NCBI RefSeq assembly: GCF_000226565.1 | Contig: NC_016041.1 | Coordinates: 2,356,001-2,420,000 of the forward strand | Reading direction: 5' to 3' | Source: Glaciecola nitratireducens FR1064 | GTDB lineage: Bacteria > Pseudomonadota > Gammaproteobacteria > Enterobacterales > Alteromonadaceae | DNA length: 64,000 nt | In this document: one piece after another, positions 1 to 11,109 of the stretch | Position numbering within the stretch: position 1 is the stretch's first letter | Layout: each line of letters opens with the position of its first letter | Position numbers and translations under genes: made by a program | The notes under the pieces: generated by a model | The model's input: the letters and a program-made list of their open reading frames with translations, nothing else | Database searches by the model: none | What the model was told of the DNA's origin: nothing

Positions 1-1
1 G

Positions 2-76
2 CGCCACAATAAAGTGATGAGAGGTACTCAACGGTACCGATGCCAGAAGTGCAAAGCCGTGTTAACGCCCTGTTAA
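2..76 (+). CDS. sprT: SprT-like zinc metalloprotease, C-terminal fragment
   Basis: Only the last 24 codons lie in the window; the reading frame enters from the left edge and stops at TAA 74-76. The visible peptide contains RHNKVMRG followed by YRCQKC, which matches the C-terminal zinc ribbon of SprT (E. coli has RRHNRVVRG and then YRCVHC). SprT-family proteins carry an HExxH metallopeptidase domain upstream; that part is outside the window. The gene runs towards yfbV, with a perfect hairpin in the short gap. The family call rests on this short tail only, so it is tentative. Confidence 0.6.
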   Translation, partial: RHNKVMRGTQRYRCQKCKAVLTPC

Positions 77-77
77 T

Positions 78-109
78 CAGCTTATTTGCTTACCTTGAAA
101 AATAAGCTG
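78..109. terminator. Hairpin between convergent sprT and yfbV
   Basis: Perfect 10-bp inverted repeat, CAGCTTATTT (78-87) and AAATAAGCTG (100-109), with a 12-nt loop. It sits between two convergent genes, as a bidirectional terminator would, but neither side has a long T-run. Confidence 0.45.
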
Positions 110-149
110 CTTGTCAATTCTCGATTCACACCAGTCGTCTTTTTCCTAC

Positions 150-596
150 TTAAAACAAATGCTTGGTAAACGCTTTGTCTAATTCAGAAAACGCAGTGCG
201 CAACAGCAGCGCCAACTCATGAAATCGAGGTTGCGATTTTGGCTGCTCTAATGCGCAGCCTTGCTGCTGCATTTTCAGGTAAATGTCCTGGTACCAAGCT
301 TTTATTGCTGGCGGAAGTATTTTTTGAGACCGAAAGCCTAACCAAATAAGACCCTGAACCGGCAAGCTTAAGAAGAAGATACCTAACGTGAGTGCATGAG
401 GTAGCTGTGACGTCCCCATAAAGTGTAGCTGCACTGCAACAGTCAACACTGCCAATGCTGGCATTACTTTGAAACCAAATTTAGTTGCTGCAATGATTCT
501 ACATTCAGGAAACAATCCATACAGCTGCTTTTGCATTGGCCAAGCGTCCATGTAGCTTTGGCCTTGTTGAATTACATGTGGTAGTTGATTCGTCAT
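150..596 (-). CDS. yfbV: UPF0208 membrane protein YfbV
   Basis: Protein of about 148 aa from ATG at 596; a GTG three codons upstream (605) is the alternative. It aligns along its whole length with E. coli YfbV: GQSYMDAWPMQKQL near the N-terminus, then two hydrophobic segments (about residues 45-65 and 68-88), a WLG motif after the second, and a C-terminus ending in ELDKAF. YfbV is an inner-membrane protein of the DUF412 family, linked in E. coli to insulation of the Ter macrodomain. The gene is divergent from trxB and convergent with sprT. Confidence 0.9.
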   Translation of the reverse strand: MTNQLPHVIQQGQSYMDAWPMQKQLYGLFPECRIIAATKFGFKVMPALAVLTVAVQLHFMGTSQLPHALTLGIFFLSLPVQGLIWLGFRSQKILPPAIKAWYQDIYLKMQQQGCALEQPKSQPRFHELALLLRTAFSELDKAFTKHLF

Positions 597-654
597 TCTC
601 TTCACCGATTCAAAGCTAATTCCTAACTCTTTTGGATATTAGCACAAAAAAGAA

Positions 655-675
655 ACAATATTTCTTGAATATTGT
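655..675. repeat. Inverted repeat in the yfbV-trxB spacer
   Basis: Perfect 8-bp arms ACAATATT (655-662) and AATATTGT (668-675) around TCTTG. It lies in the 240-bp divergent spacer, about 60 bp upstream of yfbV and 160 bp before trxB. It could be an operator or a chance AT-rich hairpin; there is no T-run of terminator type. A second short palindrome, CCAATATTGG, lies near 793-802. Confidence 0.4.
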
Positions 676-788
676 AAAACCATAATGCCAAAACATTTGC
701 AGTAATAGTCATTAAGCATGGAGCGTTACCACGAACAAGTTTATACTGCGTCGCATATACGCAAAGATCAACGTTGAATTGAAAATAA

Positions 789-1787
<999 letters not shown>

Positions 1788-1850
1788 CGCTTCTTTACAA
1801 ATAAGTTTCGTCGCAAATAAATTGTGCGGCAATCCTGTCTGGGGTTGCGC

Positions 1851-2588
1851 ATGATTGAACTATTTAAACTTGACCATTCAAATCGTTTTCCCGCCGTTGA
1901 TTTAGCATTAGATGAACCGAACGGCCTGCTCGCTTTTGGCGGTGATCTGTCGACCGATCGATTAGTGAACGCTTATCACTCAGGCATATTCCCTTGGTTT
2001 GGAGAGGAAGACCCCTATCTCTGGTGGTCGCCTGATCCAAGAGGAATTCTCGAGTTAGACAAGTTCCATGCTTCCAAGACCCTGCTAAAATCATTAAAAA
2101 AAGCCGAATATCACGTTACTCTGAATAACAATTTTTTGGGTGTCATTAATCAATGTTCTAAGATACCAAGAAAAGTGTCTGGACTAGGCCACGTTGGGGA
2201 AACAAGCACGCAAACTTGGATCACAGAAGAGATGTTCAATGCTTATGTTAAATTACATGAAGCGGGACATGCACATTCAGTTGAGGTTTGGCATAAAGAA
2301 ACATTAGTCGGTGGTTTGTATGGTGTTGCAGTTGGCGGCGTATTCTGTGGTGAGTCGATGTTTCACTTAAAAACAGATGCCTCCAAAGTTGCCTTATACG
2401 CGCTGGTTAAGCATATGAAGAAATTTGATATGGGATTTATTGATTGCCAAATGGAGACCGCACATCTAGCAACGCTAGGCTGTGAAAGCATTTCACGAGA
2501 AACTTTTCTGAAACGCCTAAAAAAATACAAAGACCTTAATGTAGATCCTGAAGCTTGGCGTCCACAATCGCTGAGGAAGCTGATTTGA
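1851..2588 (+). CDS. aat: Leucyl/phenylalanyl-tRNA-protein transferase
   Basis: Adds Leu or Phe from charged tRNA to N-terminal Arg or Lys, creating N-degrons recognised by ClpS. The 245-aa product has the diagnostic FPWFGEEDPYLWWSPDPRG block near residue 50, and GGVFCGESMF and FIDCQ further on. ATG 1851 is preferred (MIELFKLD); a GTG at 1824 would add nine poorly conserved residues. The stop overlaps the TTG start of bpt, so the two transferases are probably translationally coupled. ClpS and ClpA, which act on the products, are encoded about 1-4 kb downstream on the other strand. Confidence 0.95.
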   Translation: MIELFKLDHSNRFPAVDLALDEPNGLLAFGGDLSTDRLVNAYHSGIFPWFGEEDPYLWWSPDPRGILELDKFHASKTLLKSLKKAEYHVTLNNNFLGVINQCSKIPRKVSGLGHVGETSTQTWITEEMFNAYVKLHEAGHAHSVEVWHKETLVGGLYGVAVGGVFCGESMFHLKTDASKVALYALVKHMKKFDMGFIDCQMETAHLATLGCESISRETFLKRLKKYKDLNVDPEAWRPQSLRKLI

Positions 2589-3280
2589 AATTTGGTATTA
2601 CGCAACAGTTTGATTGTAATTATTTACCGGAAAGACAAGAACAATTACTTGTTTGCGTCGAGCCTCCGACGGTTCTGCGTAAGATCTTTTCAGACCTGAC
2701 TGAATCTGGTTTCAGACGCAGTGGTGAACAAATATATCGACCTCAGTGCTTGCACTGCAGCGAATGCCAGTCAATCCGCGTGCTGGCAAGAGCTTTTACC
2801 ATCAGCAAAAGCCAAAAACGCGTGCTATCTAAAAACAAAGATCTGCAGATAAAAATAAGTAATGAAAACAAGCCTGAATATTACATTCTCTATGAAAAGT
2901 ACGTCAACGAGGTACATTCTGATGGTACGATGTACCCTGCATCGCAACAGCAATACTATGGCTTTGTAAATTGCGAATGGCAAAGTCCCACGTTTATTGA
3001 GGCACATTTAAACGGCGAACTCATCGGAGTAGCGGTAACTGACAAACTCAAACAAGGCTATTCTGCGCTGTATACTTTTTTTGAACCCAGCATGAGCAAA
3101 CGCTCGCTTGGCATCTTTTTCATTTTACAGCAAATCAAATTGACCGCAGACGAAAATTTACCTTATGTTTATTTAGGTTACCAAGTTGATGCGTGTAAAA
3201 AAATGAATTACAAACAAAACTTTTACCCACACGAGCGTTTCTTTGACAATAAGTGGCATTTATCTGTAAAAAACACATGA
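2585..3280 (+). CDS. bpt: Aspartate/glutamate leucyltransferase (arginyl-tRNA transferase family)
   Basis: Bpt transfers Leu to N-terminal Asp or Glu, extending the bacterial N-end rule; E. coli lacks it. The 231-aa product has the ATE N-terminal signature with CxxC-type cysteines (LHCSECQS after YRPQC) and the C-terminal motif GYQVDACKKMNYK. The start is taken as TTG 2585, which overlaps the aat stop and has GAGGAAG about 7 nt upstream; an in-frame TTG at 2555 would lie inside aat. The gene follows aat and precedes infA, an arrangement common in Vibrio, Shewanella and Alteromonas. Confidence 0.93.
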   Translation: MKFGITQQFDCNYLPERQEQLLVCVEPPTVLRKIFSDLTESGFRRSGEQIYRPQCLHCSECQSIRVLARAFTISKSQKRVLSKNKDLQIKISNENKPEYYILYEKYVNEVHSDGTMYPASQQQYYGFVNCEWQSPTFIEAHLNGELIGVAVTDKLKQGYSALYTFFEPSMSKRSLGIFFILQQIKLTADENLPYVYLGYQVDACKKMNYKQNFYPHERFFDNKWHLSVKNT

Positions 3281-3360
3281 ATACCTTTACATAGCGGTAC
3301 ATTTGAGTTATTTTCTGCGCGGCAAAATTATTGACTAACAAATTGAGGTTGTTGCTTTAG

Positions 3361-3579
3361 ATGGCAAAAGAAGATTGTATTGAAATGGAAGGGACTGTAC
3401 AAGATACACTTCCAAACACCATGTTCCGAGTTGAATTGGAAAATGGTCACGTAGTAACCGCGCATATTTCTGGAAAGATGCGTAAGAACTACATTCGTAT
3501 ATTAACAGGTGACAAAGTTACCGTTGAGATGACTCCTTACGACCTAAGTAAAGGCCGTATCATCTATAGAGCGCGTTAA
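3361..3579 (+). CDS. infA: Translation initiation factor IF-1
   Basis: A 72-aa single OB-fold protein that binds the 30S A-site during initiation. The sequence [11 protein letters not shown], then [25 protein letters not shown] and GDKVTVE, is nearly identical to E. coli IF-1 and is full length. It follows bpt by 80 bp and is closed by a strong hairpin terminator shared with convergent clpA. Confidence 0.98.
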   Translation: MAKEDCIEMEGTVQDTLPNTMFRVELENGHVVTAHISGKMRKNYIRILTGDKVTVEMTPYDLSKGRIIYRAR

Positions 3580-3684
3580 TAATCCAACCGAGACCATCGC
3601 GCTAAACAGTTTCGCTGCGATAGGACTCAAACGATGCTAGCTTGTAATGACAATAGTCAACTAGAAAACAAGCAAAAAAGTTTC

Positions 3685-3712
3685 AAAAAAAACCGCCTTT
3701 CGGCGGTTTTTT
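3685..3712. terminator. Bidirectional Rho-independent terminator, infA/clpA
   Basis: CCGCC-TTTC-GGCGG stem (3693-3706) flanked by eight A on the left and six T on the right, so it works on both strands. It serves infA (+) and clpA (-). Confidence 0.93.
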
Positions 3713-3738
3713 AATGTCTTTCGATTACTGGACTTTAC

Positions 3739-6006
3739 CTAAGCTTCTGTCTTCGCTTTGGTTACAGGTACATATGCAAACGTTAACTTGTCATCTTTAA
3801 GGTCAACTTTCACTTCACCACCATTACTCAGTTTGCCAAACAGTAACTCAGCGGCAAGATCCTTTTTAAGCTTCTCTTGAATAATACGAGCCATCGGTCT
3901 TGCGCCCATTGATTTGTCGTAGCCTTTCTTAGCTAACCAATCACGTGCGCTGTCTGACACCTCTAATGACACACCCTTCTGATCAAGCTGTGCTTGTAAT
4001 TCGATAATAAACTTATCAACTACCTGCAATATAACTTGCTCATCCAAATGATTGAACCAAACGATACCATCGAGTCGGTTTCTAAACTCGGGTGAGAATG
4101 TCTTATTAATTTCAGACATCGCATCATGACTGTGGTCTTGTTCTTTAAAGCCAATCGACTGACGAACCGTTTGCTGTACACCAGCATTGGTTGTCATTAC
4201 CAGCACAACATTTCTAAAATCAACTTTGCGACCATTATTGTCAGTCAACGTACCGTGATCCATCACTTGTAATAATATGTTGTAAATATCAGAGTGGGCT
4301 TTCTCCATCTCATCAAGCAATACAACACAGTATGGATTTTTAATCACAGCGTCGGTTAACAAACCACCCTGATCATAACCTACGTAACCAGGAGGAGCAC
4401 CGATGAGTCGAGATACTGCGTGACGCTCCATATACTCTGACATGTCGAAACGAGCTAATTCAACACCCATGATTTTAGCAAGCTGTTGCGTAACTTCTGT
4501 TTTACCGACGCCTGTTGGCCCCGCGAATAAAAAGTTACCAATCGGCTTCGACTCGTTGCCTAAACCTGAACGCGACAGCTGTATTGCATCTGAAAGCGTG
4601 TCAATGGCTTGGTCCTGACCGAAAACGACCATTTTAAGATTGCGACCAAGGTTCTTCAGTACATGCTTGTCAGAAGTCGATACGGACTTCTCAGGTATAC
4701 GCGCTATTTTCGCGATGATCTGCTCAATGTCAGCAACGTTTATGGTCTTTTTACGTTTAGACGCTGGCAACAAGCGCTGGCTTGCACCTGCTTCATCCAT
4801 CACATCGATGGCTTTGTCTGGTAAAAAGCGCTCATTAATATATTTTGCTGATAGTTCGGCAGCGGCCGCCAGTGCTTTTTGCGTAAAACGCACGCTATGA
4901 TGTTCTTCATAACGTGACTTCAATCCCATCAGTATCTTTGTCGTATCGTGTACACTCGGTTCAACAACATCTACTTTCTGGAAACGACGAGCAAGCGCTC
5001 GGTCTTTTTCAAAAATCCCCTGATACTCTTGATACGTTGTTGAGCCAATGCAGCGTAGCTCACCACTGCTCAATTTCGGTTTCAATAAATTAGACGCATC
5101 CATAACACCGCCAGAAGCAGCGCCTGCACCTATGATCGTGTGAATTTCATCAATGAATAAGATCGCGTCCGGATCAGCGCTTAGCTCTTTTAAAATACCT
5201 TTTAATCGTTTTTCAAAATCGCCGCGATATTTTGTACCCGCTAATAAACCACCCAAATCTAGCGAATAAACGGTAGAAGATGCAATAACATCAGGCACGT
5301 CCTCTTGCACGATTCTATATGCTAAACCTTCAGCAATGGCAGTTTTACCAACGCCAGCCTCGCCTACCAATAACGGATTATTTTTACGTCGGCGGCATAA
5401 AATCTGAATACTTCTTTCTAACTCTTGATCACGGCCAATAAGCGGATCAATCTTGCCCTCTTTTGCGGCAATGTTTAGGTTGCTGGCGTATTTTGAGAGC
5501 ATAGATTGATTTTCTTCGCTCTCGACGCCTTCTTCCTGAACTTCTTCTGGCGCTCCTGATTCCTCATCCGATTTGCTTACGCCATGTGAGATATAATTGA
5601 CGACATCCAAACGAGTTACATCCGCTTTTTTGAGAATATAAACGGCCTGTGATTCTTGTTCACTGAAAATAGCAACCAGTACGTTCGCTCCAGTTACTTC
5701 CCCTTTACCGGAGGATTGCACGTGAAATACCGCTCGCTGCAAGACACGTTGGAAGCCGAGCGTTGGTTGTGTTTCTCGCTCTGTGCTTTGCTGTTCAGAC
5801 ATCAGCGGTGTCGTTTCGTTGACGAAATCAGTCAGCTCTGTGCGCAAAGCTTCAATACTTGCACCACAGGCTTTTAATGCTTCTTGGGCGGCAGAGTTAT
5901 CGAGCAACATAAGTAACAAGTGCTCCACTGTCATAAACTCATGACGGTGCTGACGCGCGAAGACAAAGGCTTCATTCAATGTTTGTTCTAAATCTTTATT
6001 TAACAT
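3739..6006 (-). CDS. clpA: ATP-dependent Clp protease, ATPase subunit ClpA
   Basis: Hexameric AAA+ unfoldase that feeds substrates to ClpP. The 755-aa product has an N-terminal double Clp repeat domain (about residues 1-140), an acidic linker, nucleotide-binding domain 1 with GEAGVGKT, domain 2 with GPTGVGKTE, and the ClpP-docking-type loop region of class I Clp ATPases. Length matches E. coli ClpA (758). It lies 12 bp downstream of clpS and is certainly cotranscribed with it. With aat, bpt and clpS, the window holds almost the whole N-end-rule degradation path except ClpP. Confidence 0.98.
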   Translation of the reverse strand: MLNKDLEQTLNEAFVFARQHRHEFMTVEHLLLMLLDNSAAQEALKACGASIEALRTELTDFVNETTPLMSEQQSTERETQPTLGFQRVLQRAVFHVQSSGKGEVTGANVLVAIFSEQESQAVYILKKADVTRLDVVNYISHGVSKSDEESGAPEEVQEEGVESEENQSMLSKYASNLNIAAKEGKIDPLIGRDQELERSIQILCRRRKNNPLLVGEAGVGKTAIAEGLAYRIVQEDVPDVIASSTVYSLDLGGLLAGTKYRGDFEKRLKGILKELSADPDAILFIDEIHTIIGAGAASGGVMDASNLLKPKLSSGELRCIGSTTYQEYQGIFEKDRALARRFQKVDVVEPSVHDTTKILMGLKSRYEEHHSVRFTQKALAAAAELSAKYINERFLPDKAIDVMDEAGASQRLLPASKRKKTINVADIEQIIAKIARIPEKSVSTSDKHVLKNLGRNLKMVVFGQDQAIDTLSDAIQLSRSGLGNESKPIGNFLFAGPTGVGKTEVTQQLAKIMGVELARFDMSEYMERHAVSRLIGAPPGYVGYDQGGLLTDAVIKNPYCVVLLDEMEKAHSDIYNILLQVMDHGTLTDNNGRKVDFRNVVLVMTTNAGVQQTVRQSIGFKEQDHSHDAMSEINKTFSPEFRNRLDGIVWFNHLDEQVILQVVDKFIIELQAQLDQKGVSLEVSDSARDWLAKKGYDKSMGARPMARIIQEKLKKDLAAELLFGKLSNGGEVKVDLKDDKLTFAYVPVTKAKTEA

Positions 6007-6018
6007 TTCTTCCCCTTA

Positions 6019-6339
6019 CTATTGCGCCGGTTCCATTGTGCACATCAATGGATGTTGATTTTTTCGTGAATATTGGTTCACTTGCATCACTTTGGTCTCT
6101 GCAATCTCTGCAGTATATATGCCACAAACCGCCCTACCTTGATAATGCACGGTAAGCATTAGCTGATTTGCTTTTTCAGAGTCGATTTTGAAGAAGGTTA
6201 CAAGCACCTCGATCACGAAATCCATAGGCGTATAGTCATCGTTATTAAGCATCACCTTATACATGGGTGGCGGCTCAACTTTCTTTTTAACGGTATCAAT
6301 TTGCTTTTCGCCGTCAATACTAATATTTTCTTTTGTCAT
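6019..6339 (-). CDS. clpS: ClpS adaptor protein
   Basis: The 106-aa adaptor recognises N-terminal Leu, Phe, Tyr or Trp and delivers substrates to ClpA. The N-degron pocket block [15 protein letters not shown] is intact, as is [22 protein letters not shown]. The N-terminal 25 residues form the variable, probably unstructured extension. No clear Shine-Dalgarno precedes ATG 6339, and TATTATAG lies only about 10 nt upstream, so the mRNA could be nearly leaderless; this is an inference. It is divergent from cspD. Confidence 0.96.
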   Translation of the reverse strand: MTKENISIDGEKQIDTVKKKVEPPPMYKVMLNNDDYTPMDFVIEVLVTFFKIDSEKANQLMLTVHYQGRAVCGIYTAEIAETKVMQVNQYSRKNQHPLMCTMEPAQ

Positions 6340-6413
6340 AGCTACTATAATAGTGTCAAAAATGAGAACAAGAACAGTTTTTTTAACAAAACGTCAAAAT
6401 GTGTATTTTCTAC

Positions 6414-6443
6414 TTGACAATTGCTGGTCAAAAAACCTACAGT
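6414..6443 (+). promoter_or_regulatory. Candidate sigma70 promoter of cspD
   Basis: TTGACA (6414-6419), 18-bp spacer, TACAGT (6438-6443). This would give a 5' leader of about 95 nt before cspD, long as is common for cold-shock family mRNAs. Confidence 0.5.
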
Positions 6444-6544
6444 TTTAGAATGTGATGCTTTTGTTGTGAGTCACACCCCGATGTCTTCCTTATTGTGGGG
6501 GCAAATTAGCGGTATTTCAAGGATCAAGAAAAGGAAGTAGTTGT

Positions 6545-6766
6545 ATGGCAGTCGGCAAAGTTAAATGGTTTAACAATGCTAAGGGATTCGGATTCATCGT
6601 ACCAGAAGACGGCGGCGAAGATATTTTTGCGCATTATTCGACAATTAAAATGGATGGATATCGTTCTCTCAAAGCGGGCCAAGAAGTGACTTATGAAGTC
6701 CAACAAGGTCCAAAAGGTTTACATGCAGAAAATATCGGTTTGAATGGCGAAGAGCCTGAAAGATAA
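6545..6766 (+). CDS. cspD: Cold-shock-like protein CspD
   Basis: A 73-aa cold-shock-domain protein. RNP1 (KGFGFI) and RNP2 (DIFAHYS; CspD-type, where CspA has VFVHF) are present. MAVGKVKWFNNAKGFG and the location next to clpS-clpA identify CspD rather than CspA. In E. coli CspD is a stationary-phase inhibitor of replication that binds single-stranded DNA. AAGGAAG precedes the ATG. It is followed by a good terminator. Confidence 0.93.
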   Translation: MAVGKVKWFNNAKGFGFIVPEDGGEDIFAHYSTIKMDGYRSLKAGQEVTYEVQQGPKGLHAENIGLNGEEPER

Positions 6767-6800
6767 CGATAATTTAAGATAAGCATATAAACAAACATAA

Positions 6801-6826
6801 AAAGCAGGGTTTTATCCTGCTTTTTT
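6801..6826 (+). terminator. Rho-independent terminator of cspD
   Basis: AAAGCAGG (6801-6808) and CCTGCTTT (6816-6823) with a 7-nt loop, continuing into a run of T. It begins 34 bp after the cspD stop. Confidence 0.92.
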
Positions 6827-6985
6827 GTGCCTGTAAAAGAGCGCTCTTCATCAACACCAAAAGGTGCAGTTGGTAAAAAATCTAAGGCTATTTTAATCAC
6901 ACGAAACTATTTTATGCGGCAAGTCCTCAGCTGTTTATCTGCCATTTTGGGCTTAGCAGTTTATGCAAGTCGTATCAAAACGTAA
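6827..6985 (+). CDS. Possible 52-codon membrane microprotein (weak)
   Basis: In the 300-bp cspD-rluE gap an open frame of 52 codons runs from GTG 6827 to TAA 6983-6985. It encodes a basic, Ser/Lys-rich N-terminus and then a hydrophobic helix (LSCLSAILGLAVYA) followed by SRIKT. This is the pattern of a small inner-membrane protein. There is no ribosome binding site, and the GTG abuts the cspD terminator T-run, so expression is doubtful; a shorter 23-codon version from ATG 6914 is possible. It could equally be chance or decayed sequence. I see no other gene in this gap. Confidence 0.2.
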   Translation: MPVKERSSSTPKGAVGKKSKAILITRNYFMRQVLSCLSAILGLAVYASRIKT

Positions 6986-7067
6986 AAAGAAACTTACGAT
7001 AACAGCAACTTCGTGGCATAATTATTTACAATAAACACTGAAAATAAAATTCAGGCTGTCTACTTTC

Positions 7068-7670
7068 GTGAAAAACTCGCATTTAACGTATTTTAATCAC
7101 CGCCGAAAAAAACAAAATAATAAGCCTTCCGAGCCGACAAAAACGGTGCTTTTTAATAAACCGTATATGGTGCTAACCCAATTTACCGACCAAGATGGCC
7201 GGAAAACCCTCAAAGACTTTATTCCTATCCCAAATATATACGCTGCTGGTCGTCTCGACCGTGACAGTGAGGGACTATTGGTGCTAACCAACGACGGTAA
7301 ACTTGCGAATACAATCTCTTCACCAAAAAACAAAACCAGCAAAACCTATTGGGTTCAGGTAGAGGGCGCCCCCTCCTCTAGCGATTTGGATAAACTCCGC
7401 AATGGTGTGGTTCTCAACGATGGTCCTACTCTCACCGCTAAAGTGGAGAAAATGGAAGTGCCTGATGTTTGGGAAAGAACGCCGCCAGTAAGATTTAGAG
7501 CAAATATCCCAACCACTTGGCTGAGTATAACGATTACTGAAGGCAGAAATAGACAAGTTCGTCGCATGACGGCGCACATCGGGTTTCCAACACTACGGTT
7601 AATTAGATACCGAATTGGTAATTGGACCTTAGACAATATTGCGAATGGCGAATATGTAGAACTAGCTTAA
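7068..7670 (+). CDS. rluE: 23S rRNA pseudouridine synthase RluE
   Basis: Makes pseudouridine 2457 in 23S rRNA. The 200-aa product has the catalytic-Asp motif [19 protein letters not shown] near residue 65 and [20 protein letters not shown] near the C-terminus, as in the RsuA/RluE group. It lacks the N-terminal S4 domain, like E. coli RluE. GTG 7068 is the assumed start; the first 25 residues are basic and poorly conserved, so a later start is possible. In E. coli rluE sits beside nudJ and mnmA; here nudJ is missing and mnmA follows. Confidence 0.95.
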   Translation: MKNSHLTYFNHRRKKQNNKPSEPTKTVLFNKPYMVLTQFTDQDGRKTLKDFIPIPNIYAAGRLDRDSEGLLVLTNDGKLANTISSPKNKTSKTYWVQVEGAPSSSDLDKLRNGVVLNDGPTLTAKVEKMEVPDVWERTPPVRFRANIPTTWLSITITEGRNRQVRRMTAHIGFPTLRLIRYRIGNWTLDNIANGEYVELA

Positions 7671-7792
7671 GGTAAAGGCGATATAATTTAGTCAATTTTG
7701 CACTACGAGAAACTATAAACATACGTCAAAAATTGCTATTATGTGCGCCCGAAAACACTAGCAATACGCATCACAAAAAAGGTAGCAGTTCG

Positions 7793-8968
7793 TTGACTGA
7801 CAATAATACTTCCAGTTCATCAAAAACAAACTCTGAGAAAAAGGTTATCGTAGGTATGTCTGGCGGGGTTGATTCGTCCGTTTCTGCTTATCTTCTTCAA
7901 CAGCAAGGTTATCAAGTTGAAGGCTTATTTATGAAGAACTGGGAAGAAGATGATAATGACGAATATTGCGCGGCAGCAGTAGACTTAGCTGACGCACAGG
8001 CGGTCGCAGACAAACTTGGTATTTATCTTCATCAAATTAATTTTGCGGCAGAATATTGGGATAACGTTTTTGAATATTTCCTCGAAGAATACAAAGCAGG
8101 TAGAACCCCAAATCCCGATATCATGTGCAACAAAGAAATTAAATTTAAAGCCTTTTTAGAATTTGCTGCAGAAGACTTAGGGGCTGACTATATTGCTACA
8201 GGTCACTATGTACAGCGCCGCTTCGAAGACGGTAAATGGAAAATGGTGCGTGGCCATGACAGTAACAAAGACCAAAGCTACTTTTTATACACGCTAAGCC
8301 ATGAACACATTGCAAAGACACTGTTCCCTGTTGGTGATATAGAAAAACCGAGAGTACGCGAGATTGCAGAACAGCAAGGCCTTGTAACACATAATAAAAA
8401 AGACAGCACCGGCATTTGCTTCATCGGAGAACGTAAATTCAAAGACTTCCTTGGCCAATACTTACCCGCTAAACCCGGTATCATCGAAACCGCTGAGGGC
8501 GAGGAAATAGGTCATCATGATGGTCTTATGTATCACACCTTAGGGCAACGTAAAGGCTTGCTAATTGGCGGTAAAAAAGAGCATGGCGAAGAGCCTTGGT
8601 ATGTTGTTGATAAAGATGTAGCTCGCAATGTCTTAGTTGTTGGCCAAGGTGCAGACCATCCAAAACTGTACTCCGAAGGTTTGATTGCCAATCAACTTCA
8701 TTGGGTTGACAGAATTGGGCCCACTGAAACAACAAAAATGATGGTAAAAACGCGTTATCGACAAAGCGATATCCCCTGCACTGTTACTCCTGATAAAGAC
8801 GGCAATGTAAAAGTCATTTTTGATGAGCCTCAGAAGGCAGTGACGCCTGGTCAGTCAGCGGTTTTCTATGCCGGTGACATTTGCTTAGGGGGCGGTATCA
8901 TTGAAGCTTATTTAGTTGATAACGAAGTAAAAACATTTCCAATAAATGCAGTCAATGCAGAAGGGTAA
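7793..8968 (+). CDS. mnmA: tRNA 2-thiouridylase MnmA
   Basis: Thiolates U34 of tRNA Lys, Glu and Gln, using sulfur relayed from TusE. The product (about 391 aa) contains the ATP pyrophosphatase P-loop [12 protein letters not shown], the catalytic cysteine in MCNKEIKFK and the second catalytic cysteine in [14 protein letters not shown] 7793 is the likely start, with AAAGGT about 10 nt upstream; an in-frame TTG at 7733 would add 20 residues. The Ser/Asn/Lys-rich first 20 residues are variable. It is followed 7 bp later by hflD, as in E. coli. Its substrate tRNA-Gln(UUG) is encoded three times in this window. Confidence 0.96.
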   Translation: MTDNNTSSSSKTNSEKKVIVGMSGGVDSSVSAYLLQQQGYQVEGLFMKNWEEDDNDEYCAAAVDLADAQAVADKLGIYLHQINFAAEYWDNVFEYFLEEYKAGRTPNPDIMCNKEIKFKAFLEFAAEDLGADYIATGHYVQRRFEDGKWKMVRGHDSNKDQSYFLYTLSHEHIAKTLFPVGDIEKPRVREIAEQQGLVTHNKKDSTGICFIGERKFKDFLGQYLPAKPGIIETAEGEEIGHHDGLMYHTLGQRKGLLIGGKKEHGEEPWYVVDKDVARNVLVVGQGADHPKLYSEGLIANQLHWVDRIGPTETTKMMVKTRYRQSDIPCTVTPDKDGNVKVIFDEPQKAVTPGQSAVFYAGDICLGGGIIEAYLVDNEVKTFPINAVNAEG

Positions 8969-8975
8969 TAAATAA

Positions 8976-9602
8976 ATGATTAGCCCTGATATAGAGCGCC
9001 ACATAGCCTTAGCGGGAGTCTGCCAAGCAGCAGCCTTAGTGCAAAGTATTGCGCGAAAAGGTAGCGCCGACACACAGGCAATTGAGGCGAGTATCTCAAG
9101 TATTTTAGTCACCACACCTGACAATCCCCAGCAGGTATATGGCTCACTATCAAATCTGTCAGTCGGATTTTCAATACTGGTAGCACAACTAGACAATGAA
9201 AGCAGACACAAAGACGCTGAAATAACGCGCTATGTGGCATCTATATTGAGTTTGGAGCGAAAGCTCAGCAAACACCCCTCAGCATTGAGCGATTTAGGCG
9301 AACGGATATCACACGTGCAGCGACAATTGGGTCACGTCGATTTTGAGAATGGTCAAATAATGTCATCACTCGCTAGCGTCTACACAGACGTAGTAAGTCC
9401 TCTTGCTCCCAAAATTCAAATCGCTGGAAATCAGCAGCACCTCAGTTCACCCACTAATCAACACAAAGTGCGTGCACTTTTGCTGGCTGGCGTTCGTTCT
9501 GCTGTGCTGTGGCGTCAAATGGGCGGTAAACGAAGACACATATTATTCAACAAAAGTCAGATTTTAAAAGCGGCAAAACAAGCTGTGAGAGTTATCTCAT
9601 GA
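8976..9602 (+). CDS. hflD: HflD family protein
   Basis: A 208-aa helical protein of the HflD/YcfC family, in the conserved position between mnmA and purB. In E. coli HflD binds lambda CII and lies at the membrane periphery; its cellular role is not settled. Family features seen here are LAGVCQAAALVQ near the N-terminus, QVYGSLSNLSVGF, and a C-terminal block with RALLLAGVRSAVLWRQMGG. No transmembrane segment is evident. Confidence 0.92.
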   Translation: MISPDIERHIALAGVCQAAALVQSIARKGSADTQAIEASISSILVTTPDNPQQVYGSLSNLSVGFSILVAQLDNESRHKDAEITRYVASILSLERKLSKHPSALSDLGERISHVQRQLGHVDFENGQIMSSLASVYTDVVSPLAPKIQIAGNQQHLSSPTNQHKVRALLLAGVRSAVLWRQMGGKRRHILFNKSQILKAAKQAVRVIS

Positions 9603-9674
9603 AGCAGTCATGCTGGAGATGCTGAGCCATTCAATTTTGAAATACATATTTTACTCATAATTTATATTTATTAA

Positions 9675-11060
<1,386 letters not shown>

Positions 11061-11109
11061 CATTCTGAAAAACTAAATACCAAATTAAAGACTCACAAGG
11101 ATGTGTGTC

